From contig SAUG01000025.1 in the NCBI GenBank assembly GCA_011316305.1, forward strand, positions 248,001-312,000: DNA of 64,000 bases, given 5' to 3'. Positions 35,426 to 46,465 of the stretch are shown piece by piece. Positions within the stretch are counted from its first letter, which is position 1. Each line of letters opens with the position of its first letter. The notes beneath the pieces were generated by a model. That model searched no databases and was not told the origin of the DNA. It saw nothing but the letters and a program-made list of their open reading frames with translations. Source of the stretch: Rusavskia elegans (Eukaryota > Ascomycota > Lecanoromycetes > Teloschistales > Teloschistaceae). A program made the translations under genes and the position numbers.

Positions 35426-38400
35426 ATGTACGTCGAAAAAACCTCAAGCCATCGAGTCTGGCCAGAGCTACCTTCATCGCAACCAGTCTTTCGGTGGTCA
35501 GAAGCCCTGACATGGTGATCTGGCATCCAGGAAGTTCGGTAAACAGCTCCAAAAGCGGCAGCTGGATATCCCAGAGTACGCCGCTAGCTTTGTCAACTAC
35601 AAAGCACTCAAGAAGGTTCTCTTCAATTCCAACAACCATCTGAACCTCTGGTGTTGACAGCCCACTAGCTCATCAAGCAATTGAGCGCCACCCCAACTCT
35701 CGCTCCCCAAAATGCCTCGAGTCCGTCGGTCGACGCCCAGGTGTCGCTGCAGGCCAACAAGGCTACCTTCTTCTTCCGCCTGGTATGGTCTCGGCCGCTT
35801 GCCTTGACCCTACCCTGCCGCGACTGACAGCCGGGGCTCCAGGAACGAGAATTGGAGAAAGTCAATGCATTCTACCTGCAGAAGGAGGCCGAGGTGCGTC
35901 GTTGGCGAGGAATCCGCACGACTCGGCACTCACTCATGCACAGCTCAAACTTCGGCTCAAGACACTCCTCGACAAGAAGCGAATGATGCAAGCAAGAAAT
36001 ACCGCTGCCCCCAAAATATCCGCCAGCTTCATTACCTTGGAGGAAGGTTTCCAGCAGTTCGGGACCGATTTGGCCAAGCTTCAAGTATGCGGACATCTCA
36101 AGTATCCGCTGAGCAGCTGCTAAAAAGCGACAGCAATTCGTCGAGACCAACGCTACTGGGTTCTCCAAGATCCTGAAGAAGGCAAGAACAAGCACACGCC
36201 ACACGTTACGAGCCCAGGTGCTAATACCATCTTAGTGGGACAAAACTTCCAAAGTCCGCCTACCATCACGTCTCGCTGCTCAGCTTTGGCTGACCTCGGG
36301 CATAGTCTCGGACCAAGGAGCTCTACCTTTCCCGGGCCGTCGAAGTGCAGCCTTGCTTCAACCGAGATGTTATTAGCGATCTTTCGGACCAGGCGACGAC
36401 GAGCTTGCTGGAACTTGGTGCATGGGCAGACGGGGACAAGGTGCAGTACGACGCGTCCAGGCCACCCGAGCACGTCGTAAGCGGTCAATCCCTTGGCACC
36501 GACGAGAACGACATCGACTGTCAAATTCTTCAAGCAGCGAATGCCGGCAACCTTATTGTCCTTCAGGACTGGGTCACTCGACTAAAGGAGTCTCCAGACG
36601 CCAGAATCAGATTCACGCGGATATTCTTGGGAGCGATAGGTGATGCATCACAAGAGGCATTGAACGTCCTCCTCGCCAGCGGGCTGGTGGATCTCCACGC
36701 TGAAGACGAGATTAACGAACGCAACTGCCTTCATGAAGCTGCTATCTCCGGTGTGGATGTTGTTCTAGACGTCGGCATCAGAGATGGCGTCGAATTAAAT
36801 CGTGTGGACGTTTACGGCAGGATACCGTTACACTATGCTTGTATTCACGGTCATGTCCAGATGGTGCAAATACTTCTGGAACAGGGACCTCGCACAATCA
36901 ATGCGAAGGACCACGACAACTTCACACCTTTGATTCACGGAATTGTTCACCATCAGCTCGCGTGTGTGGAACAGCTGCTATCCCATGGTTCTCGAATCGA
37001 TCCGGACAGTGACTCCGACCATGTGCCCCTTAACCTAGCTTGCCAACATGGTTCGATTGCAATTACACAGTTGCTATTAGAGATGAAAGCTCAGGTCCTA
37101 CCAGACGCAGAAGGATTATTTCCACAACATCTTGTAGCTCGGTCTGGCCGTTCAGCAGACATGCTGCTTATGCTGGAACACTACGGCGCTGATCTAGACC
37201 AGCAAGATAACCTATACCAATGGACGCCTTTGTTCCATGCGGCTGCGGAGGGGAAGGTCGACTGTCTAAAGGTCCTCCTGGAAAGAGGCGTTGATATCCG
37301 CATTCTAGACGAGAAAGGGCTTTCAGCCATGTATTACGCAACGTGGGAAGGTCATCTAGAGTGTATGAGACTCCTTAGCTCCACGGCTACCGAAACGCAA
37401 CGCACCCAGCAGTCTATACCCAGACAGCAAGAATCCCGGCCGTTTCAGCCTGAGAGCACGTCTCCTGCTTCAATGGCACTTGACGCAGACGGTATCCCCG
37501 ACCTTTCTCTTCCACCACCCATCATCCCACTGCGGCGATATGGCCACAATTTCTTGGACACTAAGACTTTCGTTCAGATCGCGTTTGGAGAGGCGGATTC
37601 CGAGCCGGTATTGTTCTACCACGACAGCAAACATCCCGCTGCTCGTCTCACAATCTCCTCGAAGACCACCGATATCATCCCGAGGAACCTCATGCTCCCT
37701 ATCCAAGAAGACACCAGAATGATATCCTTTCAGATTGATAACCTGGAATCTTTCACCCTTGATTTTGACATTTACCCGACCTTTGGTTCCAAGATCATCG
37801 CACGTAGTGTGGGCTTACCGAGCCTCTTCGGTGCAATTTCCAGCAGCTCCGGACGCTGTTGCTTACCGTTGTTCGACTCTCGCCTGAGAGCTATTGGTCA
37901 GATCAGCTTCGAGTACCAGGTCATCAAGCCGTTCCAAGGCACGCCCTTAGAGATTACACATTTCGCGACATACTGGAAGGCTACAAGCCAGCTTGATACA
38001 CACCCGGGCGCCCTGATCACGGGCTCCAGTCTGTCGGGCGATTATGCTCAGATCTGCGTGCAAGTGACCAGGGATGGCGTACCGGTCATATACCCGAGGT
38101 GGAGCCTGAATCATTACGGCATTGAGGTTCCCATCAGCCGAATGAGTTACAGTCAGTACCTCTCGCTAGGCTCACAGTACGGCCAGGAAAAGGACGTGTT
38201 ATACACGTTGACGGAGATGACAACAGATAACATCGCAAAGATTCATTCGACCCTCGCTACAGGCTTCTTCACACTTAAAGATGTCCTGAGATACTTGGCA
38301 ACTAGTGTTCACATCAACCTCCAGGTTCTTTTCCCCACCGTCGCGCAGGAACGAGCTTTCGATCTGAGCCCGAGTCCTAACATCAACAGCTATGCCGATG

Positions 38401-38907
38401 CCATCTTGAAAGACGTGTTTGATCATGCAAGAAGTACACGCGAGCATGATCCAGATTCAATGCGCTCGATCGTCTTCACTTCGTACAACCCAGATATTTG
38501 TACGGCTCTAAACTGGAAACAACCGAACTGTAAGTCATGACCCACCACATGCTTCGCTTTCGACAGGCGAAGGCTCACAGAAGAAAGACCCCGTCCTTCT
38601 CTGCAACAACCTCGGTTCCGAAAATCCCGCCACCAGCCCTCGCGTTAACGGCGACGACCGTAACTCCTTTTCAGTCAAAGAAGCCGTCCGAACCGCGCAA
38701 TCCAACAATTTCATGGGCCTGATCTGCAGATCTCGTCTGGTGGATCTGGTCCCTGCACTCATTGAATCGATCAAAGTGGCGGGACTCGTGCTGGTGGTCG
38801 ATATGTCCGAGCATACCGGGCGTGGAAATCTCCGGGTACCGGAAGGGGTTGATGGGGTGGTGAAGGCGGACGGCGTGTTGAGGTTCAACGAGGTGGTTGA
38901 TATGTGA
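35426..38907 (+). CDS. PHO81: PHO81-type cyclin-dependent kinase inhibitor (SPX-ankyrin, inactive GDPD-like)
   Basis: Inhibits the Pho80-Pho85 type kinase when phosphate is low. Nine exons fit: 35426-35427, 35531-35615, 35669-35782, 35843-35893, 35944-36084, 36134-36181, 36236-36253, 36306-38529 and 38567-38907, giving 1007 aa. The conserved opening M-KFGKQLQKRQLDIPEYAA requires an ATG whose AT (35426-35427) and G (35531) are on different exons. SPX continues with ERELEKVNAFYLQKEAE and RMMQARNTAAPKISASF. The intron after ILKK is GC-AG (donor GCAAGA). About six ankyrin repeats follow (YGRIPLHYACIHGHVQMVQI). The C-terminal domain aligns with GDPD but has lost catalysis: HRG, ENT and the EFD pair are replaced (GSSLSGDYAQICVQVTRDGV, YPRWSLN). 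This agrees with the known inactive domain of the family. Confidence 0.92.
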
Positions 38908-40071
38908 AAGGGGCGCCGACGAGTGAGGGTTTTCATGATGTAGAGGCATTTCCTGGGCTTGGCAGGAGTTGAGACATTCATGAAGGCGTCGTGGAGGGCG
39001 GTACACTGATTACTACCGGAGTGGAGCAGCGTGTTGTTCGCTCGACTTATGTTGACGTGGCGTTGGAGTGTTTCATTTGTATGCAGCTGCTTGTTCAGCA
39101 GCGGGAAATCAATCGATGAAACCATCTATTTCCTGTCTTTCATGGAACCATGTTCTACTAATCCTCGACATGAGTCAGGGTTAGCTTCTACATCGATCGC
39201 TATGTCTCGGCAGCACTGAAAAGACAGTCATGACTCTTTTAAGTGCACCCTATGTCTCCTCGATTCAGATCGCTAAACCGAAATACCTCCCTGGAATTCA
39301 CGTCGAAGAGGATTGCATCTAAACGAGAAAGATGTCAATTATGAACCTCTGTATTATGCAGTATTATTCACTTTTGAGTTGATCACATATCCTGCGTGTG
39401 ATTGCATCATCATCAACTACGTGGACTTCATGACAAGCTCCTCGAAGTTTAGCCACAAAATGAACTATGATATCCAACCTACCCATCTCTTCCCAATCAT
39501 TGGCCGTTCGATGTCCACGTCTTCGAGGAGGCATTGTGACCAGATGCCCAGAACCATCCGCGTTCGAACTAGGCCGAACTGTCTGGAGAGGCGCTGGTCT
39601 ATGAAGGTGAACGACGGCCCCCCAACCGAAGAATACCGACTACGCTAAGCTGACAAGTAAAATGGGTACCGGAAATCATCGAATAACGGATAGTGGGCTG
39701 GCCAGGCACCTCCTCGTCTATTACTCAGCGTGTCATCTGGACTCAAGTCGAACGGGACCATACGGCGAGCCAACATCGATCAACTGCCCCCAATGGATTC
39801 TGTGCCGTTCTCGAAGGAAAATTGTTCGGGGTCCATGAGATTAGGCATCTTGGAGGAAAGCGTCGAATTCAAATTGCTCAAGATGTTGGTTGCTATTGAA
39901 GTCTCCGAATGTCATAGCGAAGGCGCCCGGGACCGGTCGTGTCCAATTAGCTATTGCTTCCATTTGTATGCTTCGACAGAGGCTTAGACGTTCTTCCAAT
40001 GTCAATCGTGTGGCATAAGGGGGGCCGCAAAAGACTGAACTTACATCGCCGGGATTCGTACCGTGTACATC
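38908..40071. other. intergenic between convergent genes
   Basis: About 1.16 kb. Short open frames are present on the plus strand (39313-39648, 39693-39899), but none has recognisable features. Confidence 0.5.
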
Positions 40072-41646
40072 CTAGGCAGCATTCCGCAGCACTGCATCCT
40101 CAATTCGGCCCTGCAGTTCGTGGACGAGTGTTTTCGCCTTGCTTATTTCTCTGGTCAATTCGGCGTCAGGCCGTCCTGCGCGACAATGGCGCGCCTGGAC
40201 CTCGAGCGAGCGTAGTCTAGCATTTTCTACTATGCGGCGTCGCCGTAGGATTGGCAGCGGTAGACGACCATCCTGGTCCCTTCTGGCCATTGCGAGGCGA
40301 ACATGATTCTGTTGCTCCATCAAACGCACATGCATCTGATAAATATGCAGGGCTTGATTTCCGTTAGGTGCGTTGATTGGGAAAGCAGGAGGCTGTGAAA
40401 ATGTTTCAGCCTGAAGTTTTTGATCCAGAATGTCGGTCCGCAAGGCTCCCAGCTCCTGCTGCAATGCAACATCTTCGGGCTTGTGATTCGCTTGATCCTT
40501 GGCCATTCGAAGGAGTCTGGCGTTTTGTTCCATCAAATGATGGCGTGATTGATCACGGCCCAATTCAATATCATCGCCGGACTGAGATATGCCAGTCAGT
40601 CGAGTACAGGTCCCAACCGCTCTCATAGGGGTAAATTGCCAACAACGTCAAAGGAACGATGAACCTGCCGAAAATGATACGATTCCGTTCGTCTCGAAGC
40701 GGAACAAGTGCCTTCGTTCACGTCCCATTCCCAGAGCCGGGCTGGGGACAAAGGGGGGATAAGATTCGTGGGAACCACGCCACAGTGTCACGTTCTTCCA
40801 ACCTGATGCGCATTCGTATTCGGTAGTATGCGTTTGCACGGTCTCCAACTCAGAGAGCAGCAAGTCGCTCTGGATTTCTTCCGAATCTCGAGACTCGGTC
40901 GTACAAACCATCGGCTTCAATGACGAGACCACCTCGGGACTATTCAAGCCAACGACGTGTACCCAATCGAGTCCTGTAAGGTTCTGCCCAAAGGTTTGGC
41001 AAATGTGTCGCAATCGATGAGGAGAGTGGAGCAAGCAGCCATGAGTCAAGAACACTGTCAAACGCTTGAGATGAGGGAAGTCGTCACTCAAGCGCCACAT
41101 CTTCTTTTTCGGACCGGAGCCGGCAAGATAGTTTTGCCACAGGCCAGTGTTCTTTGTACCGCGGTAGGTGTCGGACAGCTCGACGGTGATCTCTTCGACC
41201 CAGGCACTGAGTTTACTGTACGTGGCCGTCCTCCAACGAAACTGCTGCAAAGTATCAGGATCGTTGAAGTAAAATGCATTCGCACAGTACAAGAGCGGAG
41301 CAGCCTCAGTATTGATCAGGCGGCAAGAGCGCAGAAGAGTAGTGGAGATATTGGGGTGCTTATGCATGGGAGGTTTGCACGGTTCCCCACCGAAGTAATC
41401 ATCCTGATGGGTTCTTAACTGGCGGGCATGGTCGAAGCCTTGTCGACAAGTATTGCATCGGAAAGATGACTCATTCTTGCGGCGCTTGAAGTAGTCGGTA
41501 GGAATGAACAGAGCATGATGCGAGTCTGAATCGACGAGGAGAAGGGTGTATATCATATTTCGAACCTCAGGAGAGAGTCGAAAGAGCGGGCTCGAAGCGA
41601 CAGCATCCTCCATTGGAGGACGCAGTTTGCGTCGAGGCATATCCAC
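40072..41646 (-). CDS. F-box-like (DUF7730-type) protein with a zinc-finger-like insert
   Basis: Two exons fit: 41646-40665 and 40619-40072, giving 509 aa. The N-terminus has the F-box-like opening common in large fungal families (SPLFRLSPEVRNMIYTLLLV). Next comes a zinc-finger-like segment with Cys-x2-Cys-x12-His-x9-Cys (FRCNTCRQGFDHARQLRTHQ), then the typical family core (NISTTLLRSCRLINTEAAPL, YCANAFYF, FPHLKRLTVFL). The C-terminal third after the 45-nt intron is Gln-, Arg- and Leu-rich and probably coiled coil (ENARLRSLEVQARHCRAGRP). The intron was chosen because a stop follows the donor and the downstream frame is rejoined as FSA-AVGTCTR; two separate genes are a possible alternative. Substrate-receptor function in ubiquitination is only family-level inference. 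Confidence 0.65.
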
Positions 41647-42101
41647 TGAGTTGAATGTGTTGGAACAAGGAGAGGGGCGATGGCGACTAATTATAGGATT
41701 CAGGAATCAGGCAATCAGGCAATCGCTCCGTTCGGGGAGTCAAGGACTGCTTTTGATCGCATTCTCAATCGGCACCTGGCTTCCTGAAATACTTTGTTCG
41801 GGGCCAACAAGTCAGCGGCTGTACGGGCTTCCTCGTCGTCCATGACAAGGGAGGAAGACTATTTGGTCCAACCAGGGTCAGAAGGTGCTCAATTCGGAAT
41901 AACAATGAGTCGTCGTCTTTCCTCGTGGTATCGGATCAGCTAGTGGTCATAGCGGGGCTGTCTATTCTTAGACCACGCCTATCGATATCAGCGTTGATTC
42001 AGCCCTACAAGCATCTTTCCTCCCTCGCAAGCCTCCCAAACAAAGCCCCTATATCCAACCTCATCTCCACGACTCCGCTACCCGCCAAACCTCCATCAAC
42101 C
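41647..42101. other. divergent promoter region before YPI1
   Basis: 455 bp between the F-box-like gene and YPI1, with an AATCAGGCAATCAGGCAATC tandem at about 41704-41723. No gene seen. Confidence 0.45.
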
Positions 42102-42836
42102 ATGCCGCACCACCCTCAAACCCACCTCCGCTCCGCGACCCCTACTCACGGCTCCCCAACCCAAACATCCACTCAACCTCTTCCCCAGCACCCACCCACC
42201 GCAACACTCCGCCTGCGCGCCACATCCCCCTCCCCAGACGAAAACAGCCAGCGAGTACGATGGGCAGAGGACGTGGTGGATAACGAGGGGCTAGGGAGGA
42301 AAAAGTCCAAAGGTGTGTATTTGTTCTAGCTGTCCCCTCCCTCCAGAATACATACAATACACTCAGTATGAATCTGAGCGACCATGAAAGTGCAAGAAAA
42401 GGGGTAAAAGGGGGCTGTATAGAAACACAACATAGCACATAACAAGGAAAATGAAGAAGAGAATCAGCATAGCTGACGCAAACGCAAAGTCTGCTGCATA
42501 TACCACCGCCCGCGCGAAGTCGGCGAATCCTCCTCCGAATCTTCCTCCTCCTCGGACTCTTCCGATTCCGATTCGGGTTCTGACGATGCCGGGAGAGCTC
42601 GATTGGGCTCGAACCGGAAATCAAGGAGGAGGCGAAACAGCAAGGGCGAAAATGATCATGACCATCATGTGGGAGACAACTGTACAGGTGGTAGGGAAGG
42701 GGAGAGTAAAGGGAAAAGCACGTCATCGAGAGCAAGACGGAAAGAGGGGAATGCGTATGAGAAGCAGCCGCCGCCACCGCCGCCGAGGAGGAGTAATGAA
42801 GATGGGGGGAAGGGAAAGGTGGGAGGCGGTGTTTAG
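42102..42836 (+). CDS. YPI1: type 1 protein phosphatase regulator (inhibitor-3 / YPI1 family)
   Basis: A small, disordered nuclear regulator of protein phosphatase 1. Two exons fit: 42102-42312 and 42490-42836, giving 185 aa. The family core is rebuilt across the 177-nt intron: ATLRLRATS, then [20 protein letters not shown] joined to [24 protein letters not shown] is the PP1-docking (RVxF-like) motif, and [10 protein letters not shown] is the hallmark second motif. The tail is Ser/Asp-rich, then Arg/Lys-rich, with a poly-Pro run ([11 protein letters not shown]). An upstream in-frame ATG at 41925 would add 59 residues, but the family normally starts shortly before the Thr/Arg-rich segment. The intron is longer than most here and GT-AG (GTGTGT...AAAG). 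Confidence 0.9.
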
Positions 42837-43344
42837 GCATGCTTTTTTTGGTGTTGGGGATTGCACGATCACTGGGTGGGGGTTCGGGTGACCACACGGA
42901 TTCAGGTGTCGGCTTCCTGCTCCCTGTCTGATTCTCGAAGCTGCAAAGAGGGGCAATGATAAACAACCTTGGAGACATTACTACCTAGCGGTACGCAAGA
43001 GTCGATTGGCAAATGGAGGGTCACTCTGCTGTCATCGATGTCGACGATACCCTTCAGCTCTCCAATCAGGCAAGACAATTCATTCGTTCCCACATTGGAT
43101 AGTAGCGTTAGAAGCTGCATATGCATGCAAGTTTTCGCAGCAAGCTTATCTCAAGCCGAAGGCACTAAGAAATCCAACTACCACGAAGCTTGATCAACAC
43201 TGCAATACCCTGTAGTGCTTCACTAGTACGCAGCATGATACCGGAAACGTGGTAACCTCGGAACAACTACTCATCAGCTTAATGGATGCAATCATGACGC
43301 AATCCGAAAACCACCACAACCCAATCACGCAGTCACTGCATCCT
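42837..43344. other. intergenic between convergent genes
   Basis: 508 bp with no supported gene. Confidence 0.45.
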
Positions 43345-44764
43345 TCAGAGTGGCTTCCTTGCAAAGCCCAACTGCAAAGGCGAGGTCTGAAAGACGACGA
43401 ATTGTGATTTAAGGAAGATGTCCCCAAGCACGGCAGTCCCGAGACCATTGTTAGACTGGATGCCGCCGAAGCATGCTGTGCGGTATGTCAGCATCCCGAA
43501 GAAGTCACGAGTACAGAGAGTAGCATAAGGGGTCCTTACTGATGCTATTGACAGGTGCGTAGGTGATGTAGGAGCCAGGGATGACCGCTCTGTAGGTTCC
43601 GATCCCGATAGTGAGGCTAGGTAAGGTCGCGGAGCATGGGTATGTGTAACCACCCTCGGCGTAGTTGTAGCCGGAACCACGGACGCTACCATAGTAAGCC
43701 CTGACAATAGCATCTGGAAGGTAAACCAGCGTGGTGCCGGTGTCTAGTAGATTGTATTTGGTCAGCAGTGGATCGGTTGAGGGAAGACTGATAGGGGTTG
43801 TATGTACCAGGATTCGCGATAAAGGAGGAGGATCTGAAGGCTGCAGTACCAACGGCATAACCGTTGCTCGTGAATTCCCAAAAGCCGTTGTCAGAGTTGG
43901 CCGGGACGTAGGTGATGGAGCCAGTATACTCTGCTGCGTTGACGTAGCCGAACGTATAGCAACCAGGTTTACCTTTTTTGAGATTGGCGGTGAAGAGCGG
44001 AGCTGACAAGGACGCCTTGGCATTGCTGAAGAAGGTCTTCTGCCGATCAGGTTGCACTGCTATTGGTAAGCTGGTGGTTATGCCGACAACCGCAAAGAGC
44101 TTACCCGTGTTAATTGAATCAAACCCAAGACCAAGAATACCGTCGTTGTTGATGTCATTCTGAAATTGGTAGCTGATCTCATCTGCTAGCTCTACCGCCT
44201 GCCCTGTGACAGTCGTGGTGCCGATCTTGACTGTATCAGTACCGACATCACCGCTGGCCCCACTCCCATCTCCATAGAGGATCTCCCAGGTATATCCGTC
44301 CAGTTTCTTCGAGGTGGACGACAGTGTGGGGTTGTATACGGAATGGCCATTGGATTGAGATGTAGGAAGGTTTGAGGAGTACACCCATCTGCCAAGTATG
44401 AATATACAAAGTGTCAGGGGATGGGGGAGAAGACTACTGACAGATCCGAGGAGCCAGTATCAAAGTCCAAATTGAGGGTCTGCCCGCCGATGATGACAGG
44501 TGAAAGGTACTCGGTATCGAACAGAGTAGGATTGGCCGAAACCTTGCCATCGTTGGCCGTGGCCGCTTTGATCACCTCTTCAGGTGCAGATGCATTGTAT
44601 TTGCCGTACGTTGACAATATCGCGGCTGGTCCTGACTTTTTGAACGGTTTAGGTGTTGTCTGGTGGACGATGAAGTTTCCAGCTCTTGGCTGGAGGTCGA
44701 CAGGAGATGTAGCAACCAAGATGAGTAAGGTCGAGGCTGCAATAAGACCCTCAAGGAAATGCAT
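43345..44764 (-). CDS. pepsin-like aspartic endopeptidase (A1 family), secreted
   Basis: Secreted acid protease. Four exons fit: 44764-44442, 44388-43808, 43743-43540 and 43475-43345, giving 412 aa, normal for penicillopepsin-type zymogens. The order is signal peptide ([20 protein letters not shown]), propeptide with basic residues, and mature domain starting near [16 protein letters not shown]. Both catalytic aspartates are present: [11 protein letters not shown] (the join across intron 1) and [15 protein letters not shown] (the join across intron 2). The flap region has [11 protein letters not shown], and [12 protein letters not shown] precedes the C-lobe. The C-terminus [20 protein letters not shown] with QFVVFQ is typical. 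Introns are 53-65 nt. No vacuolar retention signal or GPI signal is seen. Confidence 0.93.
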
Positions 44765-45767
44765 GATGACCTTTAAGAGCTGATGTCGTAGGCTGGGTAA
44801 AAGAATTCTGGATCAGGTTGTAAAGGTAGGTTGGATGGCTTAAAAAGTTATGAATGGGGAACAGAGGGAGAGAACGGACGTTTCTTAGGATCTTTGGCCG
44901 TACTTCTCTATCAGGGGATCAGGCCTACTCTGATGCTTAGAACGCCAGGACCCGCAAACGTCTGAGATGCAATTTCGATCTTCATGAAAGACCTATAGGA
45001 GACGGTATAGAAAGTTATGGCCGTGAGGATGCCAATCAGGGAGTTTAAACGATGGTACAAGGTTCCGAGGTTGTAGAAGGATAGGTATACTAGGGTGACA
45101 GCAGGATGCAGACAGCCTTCTTCCCGACAGCTTCGTTCGATCCTAGAAAGAGAAGGAGCAACCATAGCCTGTCAGAACCGAGGGGATTCCGCGGTACCGG
45201 TCTCGTTGATAATGATACTGGAGGAAGGCATTCCCAGATGAACGTCGTGCATATGACGGATACCACGCTTAAGCTGACAATGTCATGTACGACATTCTTG
45301 TGACCTGCGGCAGATTATCCAAGAAAAGAAGTCGTCCATGCGGTTCTCCATCCATAGAGAGATGACGAAGCTCATGGCGCGGTGGGAGACATAATTCTGA
45401 TCACTGCACGAAAGCTCGGTCGTAGGGTACTATACGAGGTGTGCCATCTGTGACGACTACTGGGCCAGATAATTGGTTGTTCTCGGTCTCATCCGGGTAC
45501 AGTGGAAAAGATCAAAATGTTACTTGTAACTCAGTCCACGGTAGGAGCTCAGCGATTGGTAGCAGGGTGCTGATAAGCCATGTACCTCTGTGGTACAAGA
45601 CGGCCATCGAACGGGAGGTGCGACGTAGCAAGTAGTATCGAGGAGGATAGTACAGCCATCTGGGACCAGTAAAGTTTTTGCACAACCCACATTCGTCACG
45701 GTTGCCATTGTCCAGTAATAGGACTTGTTGCCCATGCTGTTCGTGTCGCTGATCCTACAGAACACTG
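44765..45767. other. intergenic, possible gene remnant
   Basis: Upstream of the protease gene. A minus-strand open stretch (44911-45165) contains two hydrophobic segments (HPAVTLVYLSFYNLG and LIGILTAITFYTVS) followed by RSFMKIEIASQTFA. That layout resembles the C-terminal tail of fungal multi-span proteins, but no complete gene can be built around it. Confidence 0.3.
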
Positions 45768-45785
45768 GTAGTAAGTTGCCTCAGT

Positions 45786-45884
45786 CCTCAGACCTCCTAC
45801 GGAGGAGTACTGTGGTGGTGGTGATAAAAAAATACACTAAAAGGCTAGCGTTGCTACTAGTACTCCTCCGTAGGAGGTCTGAGG
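45786..45884. repeat. 25-bp perfect inverted repeat nested in the MITE
   Basis: 45786-45810 and 45860-45884 are perfect reverse complements (start CCTCAGACCTCCTACGGAGG), separated by 49 bp. The outer ten bases also belong to the element's terminal repeat, so the same end motif occurs three times. This may mark a smaller element nested at the end of the larger one. Confidence 0.8.
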
Positions 45885-45941
45885 TTAACTTAATTAGTCT
45901 AAGCTAGCTTTATATTCGTCGAAACGACGAAAAGTTATTCT

Positions 45942-46279
45942 TCGTCGTCGCTTTAACGAGGGGTTTATCTCGAGATATCTCCTCCGAAAACTATCGTCGG
46001 GGCTAGATTTTTTAAGGATCTCGCCCCGACAGCTGGTTTTAGAAGAGAATCCTCGAGATAAACCCTTTATCTCGAGGACGACGAAGAATAGCTTTTAAAG
46101 GGTTTACGATCTGTAGATTTTACGAAAGTTATATTTCGTCGTTACTTCTACAAGGGGTTTATCTCGAGGATTCTCTTCTAAAACCAGCCGTCGGGGCGAG
46201 ATCCTTAAGAAATCTAGCCCCGACGATAGTTTTCGGAGGAAATATCTCGAGATAAACCCCTCGTTAAAGCGACGACGAA
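45942..46279. repeat. long foldback: ~124-bp arms, ~90-bp loop
   Basis: Arms at 45942-46065 and 46155-46279 are near-perfect reverse complements. I count three mismatches plus at most a one-base length difference. All three mismatches are transitions, compatible with C-to-T decay (for example RIP or deamination). Weaker pairing extends outwards: AGCTAGCTTT at 45902-45911 and AAAGCTAGCT at 46306-46315. As RNA this would form a very stable hairpin. Confidence 0.9.
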
Positions 46280-46465
46280 ATACGATTTTCGTAAAATTAC
46301 GAGTACAAAGCTAGCTGGTTTTCAGAATATTAAACTCAGACCTGCGACCGCCAGAGTTTTACCTCTTAACTATATAGAGTTAGCGGGACCTACTAGCTTT
46401 AGTGAAATATAGCCCTTCCCCAAATTCTGGCGCGTGCAGGTCTGAGAGCTGAGGCAAGTAGTAAG

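Larger units (their letters stand above)
45776..46457. mobile_element. hAT-like foldback MITE, 682 bp, with 8-bp target-site duplication
   Basis: The ends are inverted repeats: TTGCCTCAGTCCTCAGACCT at 45776-45795 pairs with the right end at 46438-46457 at 18 of 20 positions. GTAGTAAG flanks it perfectly on both sides (45768-45775 and 46458-46465), an 8-bp target duplication as left by hAT transposases. Inside are a 124-bp foldback (listed separately) and a 25-bp nested inverted repeat. No transposase is encoded, so it depends on an element elsewhere. Near the right end, the minus strand has a tRNA-like string (AACTCTATATAGTTAAGAGG and GGTCGCAGGTCTGAGTTT); it lacks a paired acceptor stem, so I do not call a tRNA. 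The left border lies beyond the 5' end of the protease gene; the insertion hits no gene I can identify. Confidence 0.85.

Noticed and set aside
42142..42978. A 278-codon open frame on the minus strand
   Set aside because: Runs antisense through both YPI1 exons and the intron between them; its Pro/Arg/Ser-rich sequence is the mirror of the YPI1 coding bias.
45786..46315. CRISPR-like or prokaryotic repeat array
   Set aside because: The repeats are inverted arms of a foldback element in a eukaryotic genome, not regularly spaced direct repeats.
46320..46400. tRNA-like sequence on the minus strand within the MITE
   Set aside because: Has A-box- and B-box-like strings but no paired acceptor stem or clear anticodon arm; kept only as a remark.
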